Below are positions 16,452-27,271 of a stretch of 34,732 bases of DNA, piece after piece. The stretch spans positions 19,759-54,490 of the forward strand of contig NZ_LGUE01000010.1 in assembly GCF_001274775.1 (NCBI RefSeq). Direction: 5' to 3'. Within the stretch, counting starts at the first letter, position 1, and every line of letters begins with the position of its first letter. This DNA is from Rossellomorea marisflavi. Its GTDB lineage: Bacteria; Bacillota; Bacilli; Bacillales; Bacillaceae_B. The translations under genes were made by a program, and so were the position numbers. Below the pieces are notes generated by a model. The model was not told the origin of the DNA, ran no database searches, and saw only the letters and a list, made by a program, of their open reading frames with translations.

Positions 16452-17306
16452 TTATTCCCCAAGCATCCTGACCGCGAACACCTGATCACAGAAGCCGCGA
16501 AGGCCATTGTAGATCCGGTGGACCCTCGATTCATACTGCACCAATCCATATACCGTCGGACCGCTTCCACTCATCAATACCGAATCGGCACCGAAGCGCT
16601 CCATTTGCTCTTTAATATGCGCCACTTCTGGATACATATTTAATGTGACAGATTCCAAAACATTGCTGAGATGATCACAAATCCCATGGTAGCTCTCATT
16701 TTCCAGCGCTTTGATCATCGCTTCTGTATCCGGGTGCTTCAGGTTTTTCACATCCAGATTCTTGTAAACATCTGCTGTGGATACACCGATCGTCGGCTTG
16801 GCCAGGATGACCCAACAGTTCGGCGGGGATGGAAGGTGTCGGATCTTCTCCCCTCGTCCCGATGCCAGGGCCGTTCCCCCGTACACACAGAACGAAACGT
16901 CAGAGCCGATTTCAGCCCCAAGATCCGCAAGCTCGTCCATGCTCAATCCAAGGCCCCACAGCTCGTTCAGACCTTTCAGCGTGGCGGCTGCATCGCTACT
17001 GCCGCCTGCCAGTCCTGCTGCCACAGGGATCACCTTATCAATGGTGATGGCCACACCCTTTTTGATATTGAACCTCTTCTTTAACAACTGGGCCGCCTGA
17101 TAAGCAAGATTCCGTCCGTCATCCGGAACAAACCGATTATGCGAAAGAATTGTAATTTTATCTTCTGGTAGATCCACCAGTTCAATTCGATCCGCAAGAT
17201 CGATCGTCGTCATGACCATTTCGACTTCATGGTAACCGTCCGGCCGCTTATGTAACACATCCAAAGACAGGTTGATCTTTGCAGGCGCCTTTACTGATAA
17301 CCTCAT
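16452..17306 (-). CDS. ispE: IspE, 4-diphosphocytidyl-2-C-methyl-D-erythritol kinase
   Basis: A 284-residue GHMP kinase of the MEP isoprenoid pathway. It phosphorylates CDP-ME at the 2-hydroxyl using ATP. The N-terminal [14 protein letters not shown], the ATP-binding [17 protein letters not shown] and the C-terminal [12 protein letters not shown] are diagnostic. The start follows GGTGATGAT. It lies between sspF (with terminator) and purR, as in B. subtilis. Confidence 0.97.
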   Translation of the reverse strand: MRLSVKAPAKINLSLDVLHKRPDGYHEVEMVMTTIDLADRIELVDLPEDKITILSHNRFVPDDGRNLAYQAAQLLKKRFNIKKGVAITIDKVIPVAAGLAGGSSDAAATLKGLNELWGLGLSMDELADLGAEIGSDVSFCVYGGTALASGRGEKIRHLPSPPNCWVILAKPTIGVSTADVYKNLDVKNLKHPDTEAMIKALENESYHGICDHLSNVLESVTLNMYPEVAHIKEQMERFGADSVLMSGSGPTVYGLVQYESRVHRIYNGLRGFCDQVFAVRMLGE

Positions 17307-17410
17307 ATCATCACCTTCTTACCAATCTCTTTGCTCTATATTGTATCATACACTAATTATAACGAGTGTTTTACATCAAAGCAGTAAGTAATTTTATCAC
17401 GATGCTCCGT

Positions 17411-17450
17411 TTAAAGGAAAGGAGCCCCCCGTTGATCAGGAAGGCTCCTT
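17411..17450 (-). terminator. Terminator of sspF
   Basis: Stem AAGGAGCC / GGCTCCTT with a 16-nt loop, then TCCTTT on the minus strand, 25 nt after the sspF stop. Confidence 0.75.
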
Positions 17451-17474
17451 CGGTAAATGATAAAAGTCGGCAGA

Positions 17475-17657
17475 CTACGACTGATCCCTTGACGTCAGCT
17501 GCTGGCTTGCGAGTTCTACTGCCCGCTTCACCATGTTGCCGGCATCCCTTGAAGAAATGCCACCCCAGCCTTCACGCTCCACGACATCATAAAAACCAAG
17601 ATCTTTGGCCAGTTCCGCCTTCAATTGATCAGACATGACACCTTTTCGTTTAGCCAT
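17475..17657 (-). CDS. sspF: SspF, alpha/beta-type small acid-soluble spore protein
   Basis: A 60-residue protein of the alpha/beta SASP family, coating spore DNA and giving UV and heat resistance. Family marks are [10 protein letters not shown], the [20 protein letters not shown] block and a Gln-rich end. I chose the ATG at 17657, 6 nt after AAGGAGG; the in-frame ATG two codons earlier overlaps it. A SigG-type promoter and a terminator flank it. Confidence 0.95.
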   Translation of the reverse strand: MAKRKGVMSDQLKAELAKDLGFYDVVEREGWGGISSRDAGNMVKRAVELASQQLTSRDQS

Positions 17658-17687
17658 AGTCATCCTCCTTCAAGATCCACCTGGGCT

Positions 17688-17716
17688 TAGTATGTGCCTG
17701 TACCCGGTCGGATACG
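17688..17716 (-). promoter_or_regulatory. SigG promoter of sspF
   Basis: A perfect -10 CATACTA (17688-17694) with the -35-like CGTATC (17711-17716) 16 bp upstream; the -35 is weak. SASP genes are SigG-dependent. Confidence 0.65.
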
Positions 17717-17751
17717 AAGGGAGTTTGCACCAATTGGATTTTTGGACAAAT

Positions 17752-17781
17752 AAAAAAGCAGTAAACGAGTTGTCTACTGCT
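17752..17781 (-). terminator. Terminator of veg
   Basis: Stem AGCAGTA / TACTGCT with an 11-nt loop, then TTTTT. The veg stop codon TAG (17774-17776) lies at the base of the hairpin loop, overlapping the stem. Confidence 0.85.
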
Positions 17782-18043
17782 GGCTAAAGATGATATTTCC
17801 TGCTGCTTCATCATAAAATGTTAGTTGAACTGTCTCAGTGAGAACATCTGCATAGCTGTAAGAAACTCTTTCAAACGCATTCTCTTCTTGATCGAGCTGA
17901 ACCACGAACACTGAAGGATACGTTTCGGCAAGAACGCCTGAACGCTCAATCGTTTTGCGACGTCCACCGTTTGCTTTGAGCATTAATCGTTTCCCCAGAT
18001 TGGAATCAAGGGACCTTTTAATGTCGGCTAATGTTTTTGGCAT
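17774..18043 (-). CDS. veg: Veg, biofilm-matrix stimulatory protein
   Basis: An 89-residue Veg protein (B. subtilis 86). The N-terminal [19 protein letters not shown] and the [20 protein letters not shown] block are family-defining. In B. subtilis Veg stimulates extracellular matrix genes, apparently by inhibiting SinR. It is monocistronic with a strong SigA promoter and its own terminator. Confidence 0.97.
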   Translation of the reverse strand: MPKTLADIKRSLDSNLGKRLMLKANGGRRKTIERSGVLAETYPSVFVVQLDQEENAFERVSYSYADVLTETVQLTFYDEAAGNIIFSQQ

Positions 18044-18067
18044 TTCGCTTCCACCTCACTAAAGATA

Positions 18068-18096
18068 AGTATAACACATTATGTAATTTCAGTCAA
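18068..18096 (-). promoter_or_regulatory. SigA promoter of veg (Pveg-like)
   Basis: TTGACT (18091-18096), 17 bp, TATACT (18068-18073), preceded by an A/T-rich UP-like tract. The sequence GTGAGGTGGAAGC before the ATG resembles the B. subtilis veg leader. Confidence 0.9.
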
Positions 18097-18260
18097 ATAA
18101 ATTTATTATTTTAACAAGAACCATGAATACCTGTCAACATATTTTATTCAACAAAAAGTACGTTTTTTCTACACCCCTACCTTTCCCCAGAAGTTGAAAA
18201 ATTATGTAGACCTCGTCCAAAACCCTTATTCCTCAGCTATCCCGGGATGTACAAGCACAC

Positions 18261-18291
18261 AAAAAGACCTTACAATCCCCTTGTAAGATCT
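18261..18291 (-). terminator. Terminator of yabG
   Basis: 11-bp stem AGATCTTACAA / TTGTAAGGTCT, loop GGGGA, then TTTTTG, shortly after the yabG stop. Confidence 0.93.
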
Positions 18292-18301
18292 CACTGTCTC
18301 T

Positions 18302-19180
18302 TCATTGATCGTCGGTAATCTTAAATGGCATTCCCGTCCGGAGCACCCCTTTGGTCTCGATCCCCCCAAGGCCCTTTTCTCCCGTGAGCGTGTTGCGGAT
18401 CACATCCCACACGTTGACGGAGTCCTTGAAACCCGTAAAGCAGATCTTTGACACAATATAGACGGGGTCGAGGGCATGGATATTCACCCTGGAAGGAGAG
18501 CTTGCGAAGTTGGCCCCGGCATGGATGAGGGACTCAAAATGGGACTGGCAGGCCCCTGCAAAGATGACTAGTTGATCAAGGTGGGGAGATTTCCTCCTCG
18601 CTTCCTTGACGGCCTCCACAAAATACTTGGAGTGCCTATAGGCATTGATTTCGCCTTTACCGCCTTTTGATTTGGTGTACGCATCATGTCCGGTGAGGAC
18701 GATGATGTTCGGCCTGTATTTATCAATCAGAGGACCGATACGATTCGGCATCTCGGTTTCACTGCAGTGTATCCCCTTGACGGGCACGCCGATCTTTTCG
18801 TACAGATCGAGGCATTTCCGTAAGTAACTGGGGTCCCCATCGAGGTGAAGGACCTTTCCTGGAACCTGGAAGTAGTTATAGTCCTCCCTGTAGGCATTGG
18901 TCACTCTGTATTCCTGCTTATGTTTGAGGAGTTCGATATCCTGCTTGAACAAGTCGAATGATTGCTCCTCGAGGTTGCGGAATTCCCTGGTGATCCGGTC
19001 GCGTTCCCTCGGATCCATCTTCTTCAGGTCGTGAAAAGGAGCATCCGCTATCAATCGATAATCTTCCCCGTATAGCATCGCCGTTTTTTGGCCATTCACC
19101 ATACGGATATCGATCACGCGGAATAATATATCACACTGATACGATAGCCGGCCGACGACATCATTGATTTCGATATTCAT
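18302..19180 (-). CDS. yabG: YabG, sporulation-specific cysteine-type protease
   Basis: A 292-residue member of peptidase family U57. It is made in the mother cell and trims spore coat proteins such as SpoIVA, SafA and YrbA-type substrates for cross-linking. The conserved blocks PGKVLHLDGDPSYL, LTGHDAYTKSKGG, NAYRHSKYFVEAV and VIFAGACQSHFESLIHAGAN (with His and Cys) are clear. I chose the ATG at 19180, just downstream of GGGAGTG; an in-frame ATG five codons earlier overlaps that site. A SigK-type promoter and a terminator make it monocistronic. Confidence 0.95.
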   Translation of the reverse strand: MNIEINDVVGRLSYQCDILFRVIDIRMVNGQKTAMLYGEDYRLIADAPFHDLKKMDPRERDRITREFRNLEEQSFDLFKQDIELLKHKQEYRVTNAYREDYNYFQVPGKVLHLDGDPSYLRKCLDLYEKIGVPVKGIHCSETEMPNRIGPLIDKYRPNIIVLTGHDAYTKSKGGKGEINAYRHSKYFVEAVKEARRKSPHLDQLVIFAGACQSHFESLIHAGANFASSPSRVNIHALDPVYIVSKICFTGFKDSVNVWDVIRNTLTGEKGLGGIETKGVLRTGMPFKITDDQ

Positions 19181-19246
19181 ATCCGTCACTCCCATAGACG
19201 ATCAAGACTCAGGTCTGCCGATGTCTATCCTGCAGATTCCTTTACT

Positions 19247-19276
19247 TACCCTATGCAGCCCACCATTGATCTGTGT
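19247..19276 (-). promoter_or_regulatory. SigK-type promoter of yabG
   Basis: A -10 GCATAGGGTA (19247-19256) fits the SigK/SigE form GCATANNNTA, with ACAC about 15 bp upstream as the SigK -35. yabG is SigK-dependent in B. subtilis. Confidence 0.6.
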
Positions 19277-19293
19277 CAGCGTCCCAGGAAAAG

Positions 19294-19321
19294 AAAAAGA
19301 GACCGGACAAAGCCGGTCTCT
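19294..19321 (-). terminator. Terminator of rnmV-ksgA
   Basis: Stem GAGACCGG / CCGGTCTC with loop CTTTGT, then TTTTTC on the minus strand, 8 nt after the ksgA stop. Confidence 0.95.
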
Positions 19322-19328
19322 TCATACG

Positions 19329-20763
<1,435 letters not shown>

Positions 20764-20780
20764 ATTTCCTCCAAAGTCGT

Positions 20781-20807
20781 TGAAACTTTTTTCGGGTCTC
20801 ACCCGTC
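20781..20807 (+). promoter_or_regulatory. ECF-sigma (SigX/SigM-like) promoter reading antisense into yabE
   Basis: TGAAAC (20781-20786) followed by TTTT, then CGTC (20804-20807) after 17 bp, the classic ECF pattern. It lies on the plus strand between rnmV and yabE and points into the 3' end of yabE. In B. subtilis an ECF-controlled antisense RNA to yabE starts at the equivalent place. Confidence 0.75.
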
Positions 20808-20831
20808 TTATAGATTGAATACCTAACGACC

Positions 20832-20860
20832 ATTATACCTTCTTCTGATAAAAATGAAAA
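20832..20860 (-). promoter_or_regulatory. SigA-type promoter of rnmV
   Basis: TTTTCA (20855-20860), 17 bp, TATAAT (20832-20837). The -35 overlaps the T run of the yabE terminator. Confidence 0.65.
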
Positions 20861-20883
20861 AAAAGCAGGAGAATTCCCCTGCC
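20857..20883 (-). terminator. Terminator of yabE
   Basis: Imperfect hairpin GCAGGGGAA / TTCTCCTGC with a G-T pair, then eight T, directly after the yabE stop. Confidence 0.85.
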
Positions 20884-22125
20884 TTAATCCAAGATCTTCA
20901 CTTTCACCGTTTTCCGGCCCCAGCGATAGGCATCGGCATGATCTGAATAGAACACATCGATTTTGTTGCCTTTGATGGCACCGCCTGTATCAGCGGCGAC
21001 CGCATATCCATATCCCTCTACATATACCTTCGTGCCCAGAGGAATGACGGATGGATCAACGGCGATCACTTTCGCATTCGGATTTGCTTTCAGGTTCATA
21101 CCTGAAGCCGTATGACCCGAGCATCCATTACAAGAAGCCGTATAAGCAGTAGAGCTCACATAGAATTCCTTGCCGCCGCTCGGCTCTTCCTTGGTGCTGG
21201 TGCTGACAGGTTTGGCTGCAGTCGTCGATTTCCCGCGGGAAACCTGGGCTACCAGTTTCTTCGTACCGACACTGACAATCTTATCCTGGCTTTCTTTGAC
21301 CGTTTTTTCACTGATCAGCTTTCTGGAGACTTCTTTCCCATTCTCCTTCACGATCTCGAATTTCTTTTCCTTTTTGCCTTTTTTCCCTTCTTGAACAACC
21401 TTCTCCTGGCCGTTTTCAAGATCGGCATCTTTTTTGGAAACAACCGTAAAATCTGTTGCCTCTTCCACTACATCGGTGACTTTTTCAACTCGAACAACAT
21501 TTACGACATCTTTTTCCCCAATGACTGTGTCTAATTCTGGTTCAACTCGGTCTGTTTTCTTGAGTGTGATTCCCTGTTGCTTTAAAAAGTCAGCGACCGT
21601 AGTCGAAGTAGACCATACCTTTTTCTTTTTCCCGCCGTCTACAAGGGACAGGGCAAATGCGGTATCAATCTTTACCTTCGTGTTCCCGTCAATCTTCTCT
21701 GATACATCCGGTTGAATCTCGTCGTGCTCCCCTAATTCAATATCCTGTTCAGAGAGTAAATCCTTTACCGTGTCAGCAGTCGTCCAGACCTTCTTGTTCT
21801 GATCTCCCACTGTCACATCTACCTGTTTAGCCGGTTCCCATACTATTTTCATATTATTGGATACCTTTGTATCTCCCGAGGGATACAAATAGTCTTCAGA
21901 GCGATTTGAAACATCTAATTCTTCTAATATATCTTGAATTGTATTTGCATGCGTTCTTATCTCTTTTTGCTCGCCGTCCAGGGTCAATGCGACCGCCTTC
22001 TTTGAACCTTCATAAAAAAGAATTCCGAAGATCGCTGCACTGGTAACGATCGTTGCAACCGTCACGATCCATTTCCCTCGACTCAAAGACTTGGAAAACA
22101 GGCTTTTCATGTTTTTCTCATTCAT
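20884..22125 (-). CDS. yabE: YabE, cell-wall-binding 3D-domain protein (Rpf-like autolysin)
   Basis: A 413-residue secreted or membrane-anchored protein. A membrane helix at about residues 18-38 is followed by DUF348 repeats (starting near 44, 101 and 158), each carrying a TVxDxLxxxxI-type motif, then a G5 domain (about 210-290), a Ser/Thr/Lys linker and a C-terminal 3D domain (about 325-413) with VDPSVIPLGTKVYVEGYG and ADTGGAIKGNKID. The three Asp of the 3D fold and the family resemblance to MltA suggest a muralytic role; YabE is a predicted autolysin. It has a perfect SigA promoter and an ECF promoter aimed antisense at it. It is slightly shorter than the roughly 437-residue B. subtilis protein. 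Confidence 0.94.
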   Translation of the reverse strand: MNEKNMKSLFSKSLSRGKWIVTVATIVTSAAIFGILFYEGSKKAVALTLDGEQKEIRTHANTIQDILEELDVSNRSEDYLYPSGDTKVSNNMKIVWEPAKQVDVTVGDQNKKVWTTADTVKDLLSEQDIELGEHDEIQPDVSEKIDGNTKVKIDTAFALSLVDGGKKKKVWSTSTTVADFLKQQGITLKKTDRVEPELDTVIGEKDVVNVVRVEKVTDVVEEATDFTVVSKKDADLENGQEKVVQEGKKGKKEKKFEIVKENGKEVSRKLISEKTVKESQDKIVSVGTKKLVAQVSRGKSTTAAKPVSTSTKEEPSGGKEFYVSSTAYTASCNGCSGHTASGMNLKANPNAKVIAVDPSVIPLGTKVYVEGYGYAVAADTGGAIKGNKIDVFYSDHADAYRWGRKTVKVKILD

Positions 22126-22151
22126 GAAAAACGCCTCCTTTTCTCGGAGTG

Positions 22152-22180
22152 ATTATATAGAGTAATCCAAAGACTGTCAA
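22152..22180 (-). promoter_or_regulatory. Consensus SigA promoter of yabE
   Basis: TTGACA (22175-22180), 17 bp, TATAAT (22152-22157), both perfect, about 27 bp before the yabE ATG, which follows AAAAGGAGG. Confidence 0.93.
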
Positions 22181-22375
22181 CCTGTACTTCTTTTTTCTTA
22201 ATCTAGCAAAATGTTGAAATCAAGGGAACACAAAACATATTATGCAAAAAGAAAGAAAAAAAGGAAAGGGAGAGTTGTCGACAAGGTTATCCTATGTATG
22301 GACTTTCCTTTGTAGAACTTTTTGTTATTGTAGCCCTACCGGACAAGCTCTCCCCCAAATCGACAACAGCTTTTG

Positions 22376-23143
22376 TCAATTAATGTTGAATAATTTCTTT
22401 GCGTTGCGGGTTGTAGCTGCTTCCACCTCTTCGATGGAGATTTCTTTCAGCTCGGCAATCTGTTCAGCAACCAGCCTCACATAGGCCGGTTCGTTCCGCT
22501 TGCCCCTGTTGGGATGCGGTGCAAGATACGGACAATCGGTTTCCACCAACAGCTTCTCGAGAGGGATCTCCTTTGCCACTTCCTTCGGCTTGCGCGCATT
22601 CTTGAAAGTGACAGGGCCTCCTAATGATATATAGAAATTCATATCCACACATTCCTTCGCCACTTCCGGACTTCCGCTGAAGCAGTGCATGATTCCGCCC
22701 ACTTCAGAAGCCCCCTCTTCCTTGAGGATATCAACGATGTCCTGTGTGGCTTCGCGATTATGTATGATGATCGGCAGCTTCACTTTCTTAGCCAGACGGA
22801 TCTGCCTTCTGAACACGTCCTTTTGCACATCCTCGGGTGATTTATCCCAGTGATAATCAAGGCCCATTTCACCTAAAGCCACGACCTTCGGATGCTTTGT
22901 CCATTCTTCGATCCAATCAAGATCTTCGTCCTTCATATCGATGGCATCCACAGGGTGCCACCCTACACTTGCATAAAGAAAATCATAGGTTTCAACAAGC
23001 TCCATTGCCCTTTCGATCGTCGGCCGGTCAAATCCGACTACGACCATGTTCTCAACCCCAGCCTCTTTTGCCCGTGCTATGACCTCCTCTACATCTTCAT
23101 CGAATTGCTCTGCATTCAAGTGGACATGTGTGTCAAATAGCAT
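22376..23143 (-). CDS. tatD: TatD-family metal-dependent DNase (YabD)
   Basis: A 255-residue TatD hydrolase with a TIM-barrel fold; members are 3'-5' exonucleases. The metal ligands appear in DTHVHLNAEQF (His6, His8), ALGEMGLDYHW, IIHNREA, GGIMHCFSG and LLVETDCPYLAPHP. The start is the ATG at 23143 after AAGGAG; a further in-frame ATG three codons earlier is too close to it. It lies downstream of metG, beyond a terminator and a 360-nt gap, so it probably has its own promoter, not clearly visible. Confidence 0.96.
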   Translation of the reverse strand: MLFDTHVHLNAEQFDEDVEEVIARAKEAGVENMVVVGFDRPTIERAMELVETYDFLYASVGWHPVDAIDMKDEDLDWIEEWTKHPKVVALGEMGLDYHWDKSPEDVQKDVFRRQIRLAKKVKLPIIIHNREATQDIVDILKEEGASEVGGIMHCFSGSPEVAKECVDMNFYISLGGPVTFKNARKPKEVAKEIPLEKLLVETDCPYLAPHPNRGKRNEPAYVRLVAEQIAELKEISIEEVEAATTRNAKKLFNIN

Positions 23144-23468
23144 GTTAAACACTCCTTGTGTGAGATTAGTTTAATATAAAAAATCATGACAAGCTTCTCA
23201 GAATTGTAACAATTGCGTTACATATTATGGTTATATTGGTTGGTTTTTAGTAATTTATGTTGCTTTTTGTCCTTCACACATTGTATAAAACGCCAGCGGA
23301 AATCCAAAATGATTTGTTTATAGGTCTATTGGATCTCCAGAGGAAACGGAAAGCGCCATTACATAATCAAGTAACGAATTGCTTTATTAGCAATAGCTTT
23401 ATCTTCTCTCAATACAAATGATTCATGCAAACCGAACTCAAAATCGTTTTCTTACTATAATAAAAGAA
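23144..23468. other. metG-tatD intergenic region
   Basis: This A/T-rich gap has no clear promoter for tatD that I can defend. It contains a 31-codon open frame on the minus strand (23359-23451, from an upstream TAA to TAA) without a good start or ribosome site, and a small hairpin ATTGC / GCAAT near 23380. Confidence 0.5.
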
Positions 23469-23504
23469 GAAAGGGGTGTTCCACGTGGAACACCCCTTTC
23501 CTTT
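23466..23504 (-). terminator. Terminator of metG
   Basis: A perfect 32-nt palindrome (23469-23500, arms of 16 bp) followed on the minus strand by TTCTTTTATTAT, directly after the metG stop. The centre of the palindrome is a parS-like ParB site. Confidence 0.85.
23477..23492. promoter_or_regulatory. parS-like ParB (Spo0J) binding site
   Basis: TGTTCCACGTGGAACA differs by one base from the B. subtilis parS consensus TGTTNCACGTGAAACA and equals the fully symmetric form known as parS in pseudomonads. B. subtilis has one of its ten parS sites at metS, the same gene. Confidence 0.85.
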
Positions 23505-23505
23505 C

Positions 23506-25473
<1,968 letters not shown>

Positions 25474-25756
25474 TTATCCTAATGCCCGATGAACCTCTTC
25501 ATCTGAAGCAATGTTTTCATTTCTGTCACAAATCGACCATCCAGCAACTCTCAAGGATTTGACCGACCCGCTCTCCTAAAAAACCTTTTTCCTAGATAAA
25601 AACGACCCCCACAAATAGCCCATTCCAGCCGAAAGGTCTACAGTGGTATAATTGTTATGTAATTCCATTTTCTTCTTATCATCTTAACCGCTTATCTCAT
25701 CAAAATATACCTAAAAATGCTGGTTTCTGCAACTATAGCGGAATCCCCTCAAACGA

Positions 25757-25824
25757 TGTCGAAACAAAAGGTGATTGGTGTCGAAATAAGTCGAATAATC
25801 GCTGTCCTCAAATGAAATTCGACA
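25757..25824. promoter_or_regulatory. Upstream cluster of Spo0A boxes
   Basis: Three exact TGTCGAA boxes: 25757-25763 and 25779-25785 on plus and 25818-25824 on minus, with a one-mismatch AGTCGAA at about 25789-25795. This is 130-200 bp upstream of the abrB promoter. Confidence 0.6.
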
Positions 25825-25953
25825 ATATTCTGATTCGTTACACTTATTACAATAATGTTTAATTGGTAATACATTTTTTTACAAGGTTCCGATAATGTTG
25901 TTATAACAACATTTGAATATCCATAAATTCGTAATTTTTTACAGATTAATTTG

Positions 25954-25982
25954 TTGACGTGTTACCAAATCGTTGGTATGAT
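25954..25982 (+). promoter_or_regulatory. SigA promoter of abrB
   Basis: TTGACG (25954-25959), 17 bp, TATGAT (25977-25982). The spacer and -10 are covered by the inverted repeat TACCAA-ATCG-TTGGTA (25963-25978), whose TGGTA half-sites resemble AbrB TGGNA half-sites, so AbrB autorepression is plausible. Confidence 0.82.
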
Positions 25983-26001
25983 AATAGCAGTAAAAGAAAT
26001 T

Positions 26002-26018
26002 TGTCGAATATTGACGAA
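26002..26018 (+). promoter_or_regulatory. Tandem Spo0A boxes at abrB
   Basis: TGTCGAA (26002-26008) and TGACGAA (26012-26018), 10 bp apart and just downstream of the expected transcription start. This matches the two 0A boxes through which Spo0A-P represses abrB in B. subtilis. Confidence 0.88.
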
Positions 26019-26065
26019 CTACAGAGAGATATACATTCATTTCTATTTAATGGAGGAGATTTACT

Positions 26066-26347
26066 ATGAAATCTACAGGTATTGTAAGAAAAGTTGATGA
26101 ACTTGGTCGTGTGGTTATTCCTATCGAATTGCGTCGTACACTAGGCATTGCTGAGAAAGACGCTCTTGAGATCTACGTTGATGACGAAAGAATCATCCTT
26201 AAGAAATACAAACCAAGCATGACTTGCCAAATCACTGGTGAAGTATCTGATGACAACATCAAACTAGCTGACGGTAAACTCATCCTTAGCCGCGAAGGTG
26301 CGGATATCCTTCTTAAAGAAATCCAAAACGCCCTTACTACAAAATAA
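26066..26347 (+). CDS. abrB: AbrB, transition-state regulator
   Basis: A 93-residue global repressor of post-exponential genes. The N-terminal swapped-hairpin DNA-binding domain covers about residues 1-53 (KSTGIVRKVDELGRVVIPIEL). Cys54, conserved in AbrB, follows, and the C-terminal tetramerisation part contains ICEV-like SREGADILLKEIQ. It is read on the plus strand, opposite to its neighbours. Start after TGGAGGAG. Tandem 0A boxes lie in the leader; a bidirectional terminator follows. Confidence 0.98.
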   Translation: MKSTGIVRKVDELGRVVIPIELRRTLGIAEKDALEIYVDDERIILKKYKPSMTCQITGEVSDDNIKLADGKLILSREGADILLKEIQNALTTK

Positions 26348-26357
26348 TTGTCGTTAT

Positions 26358-26388
26358 AAAAAGGACTGGCCATTGGCCAGTCCTTTTC
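26358..26388. terminator. Bidirectional terminator between abrB and rsmI
   Basis: AAAAGGACTGGCC / GGCCAGTCCTTTT stem with A and T runs on both sides, shared by the two converging genes. Confidence 0.95.
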
Positions 26389-26398
26389 TTATTCCCAG

Positions 26399-27271
26399 TT
26401 ATTCTACATGGTACGCTTGATACACATCACGCTTCGGAAGGGATCGCTCCAGTGACACTTTCTTGATTGCGTCTTTTGAAGAAGCACCCTCCTTCTCCAT
26501 GTAATGCTCGACATGCTCTTTCACCGGAAGGGATGTCCACCATTCTTCCTCGGCAACCTTTTCACCCGGAGGCCGGCCTTCGATCAGCAGGCAGAACTCC
26601 CCGCGTACTTCTCCGTCTTGAGCCCATTCCATCACTTCTTCAAGAGAGCCCCTGATGAACTCCTCGAACTTCTTCGTAAGCTCACGGCAGACCACGATTT
26701 GACGGTTACCGAGGGAGGCATGCAGCTCCTTGAGGGTTTCCTTTAACCTGTGCGGTGATTCATAAAGGATGAACGTACTTTCGATCTGCTTCAGTTCCTC
26801 CAGCTCGTTCCGCTTATCCTTCTTGCCCCGATGCAGGAAGCCATAGAAGTAAAATGGCTGCGGAGCGAGTCCGGAGGCGATAAGCGCAGTCAGGGCAGCA
26901 TTGGCACCCGGAAGCGGAATGACCGCCACCCCTTCTTCGATTGCCAGCTGTACAAGCTCATATCCGGGATCCGAGATCGACGGCATGCCCGCATCGCTTA
27001 CAAGGGCTACGGTCTCCCCGTCTTTCATCCGTTCGATCAGCTTCGGCCCACTTGCTTCCTTATTATGTTCATGGTAGCTGACGATCGGGGTCTGGATTTC
27101 GAAGTAATTACAGAGCTTCTTCGTATTCCGCGTATCCTCGGCGGCGATGACCGTCGCTTCCTTCATCATCCTGATCGCCCTGAACGTCATGTCTTCCAGA
27201 TTCCCGATTGGAGTCGGAACGAGGTACAGGCTCCCTGCCTGCCCGTCTTCAAAGCTTTTCTGTTGGTTCAT
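26399..27271 (-). CDS. rsmI: RsmI, 16S rRNA 2'-O-methyltransferase (YabC)
   Basis: A 290-residue SAM enzyme of the tetrapyrrole-methylase fold. It 2'-O-methylates C1402 of 16S rRNA (E. coli numbering). [53 protein letters not shown] and FYGFLHR are all present. Its start overlaps the end of yabB by 23 nt; the ATG is 8 nt after GGGAGG. In B. subtilis the small gene yazA sits between these two genes, but it is absent here. Confidence 0.97.
   Translation of the reverse strand: MNQQKSFEDGQAGSLYLVPTPIGNLEDMTFRAIRMMKEATVIAAEDTRNTKKLCNYFEIQTPIVSYHEHNKEASGPKLIERMKDGETVALVSDAGMPSISDPGYELVQLAIEEGVAVIPLPGANAALTALIASGLAPQPFYFYGFLHRGKKDKRNELEELKQIESTFILYESPHRLKETLKELHASLGNRQIVVCRELTKKFEEFIRGSLEEVMEWAQDGEVRGEFCLLIEGRPPGEKVAEEEWWTSLPVKEHVEHYMEKEGASSKDAIKKVSLERSLPKRDVYQAYHVE

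Noticed and set aside
22370..22375. TTGACA just after the tatD stop
   Set aside because: No -10 hexamer at a suitable distance; the yabE promoter at 22152-22180 is far better.
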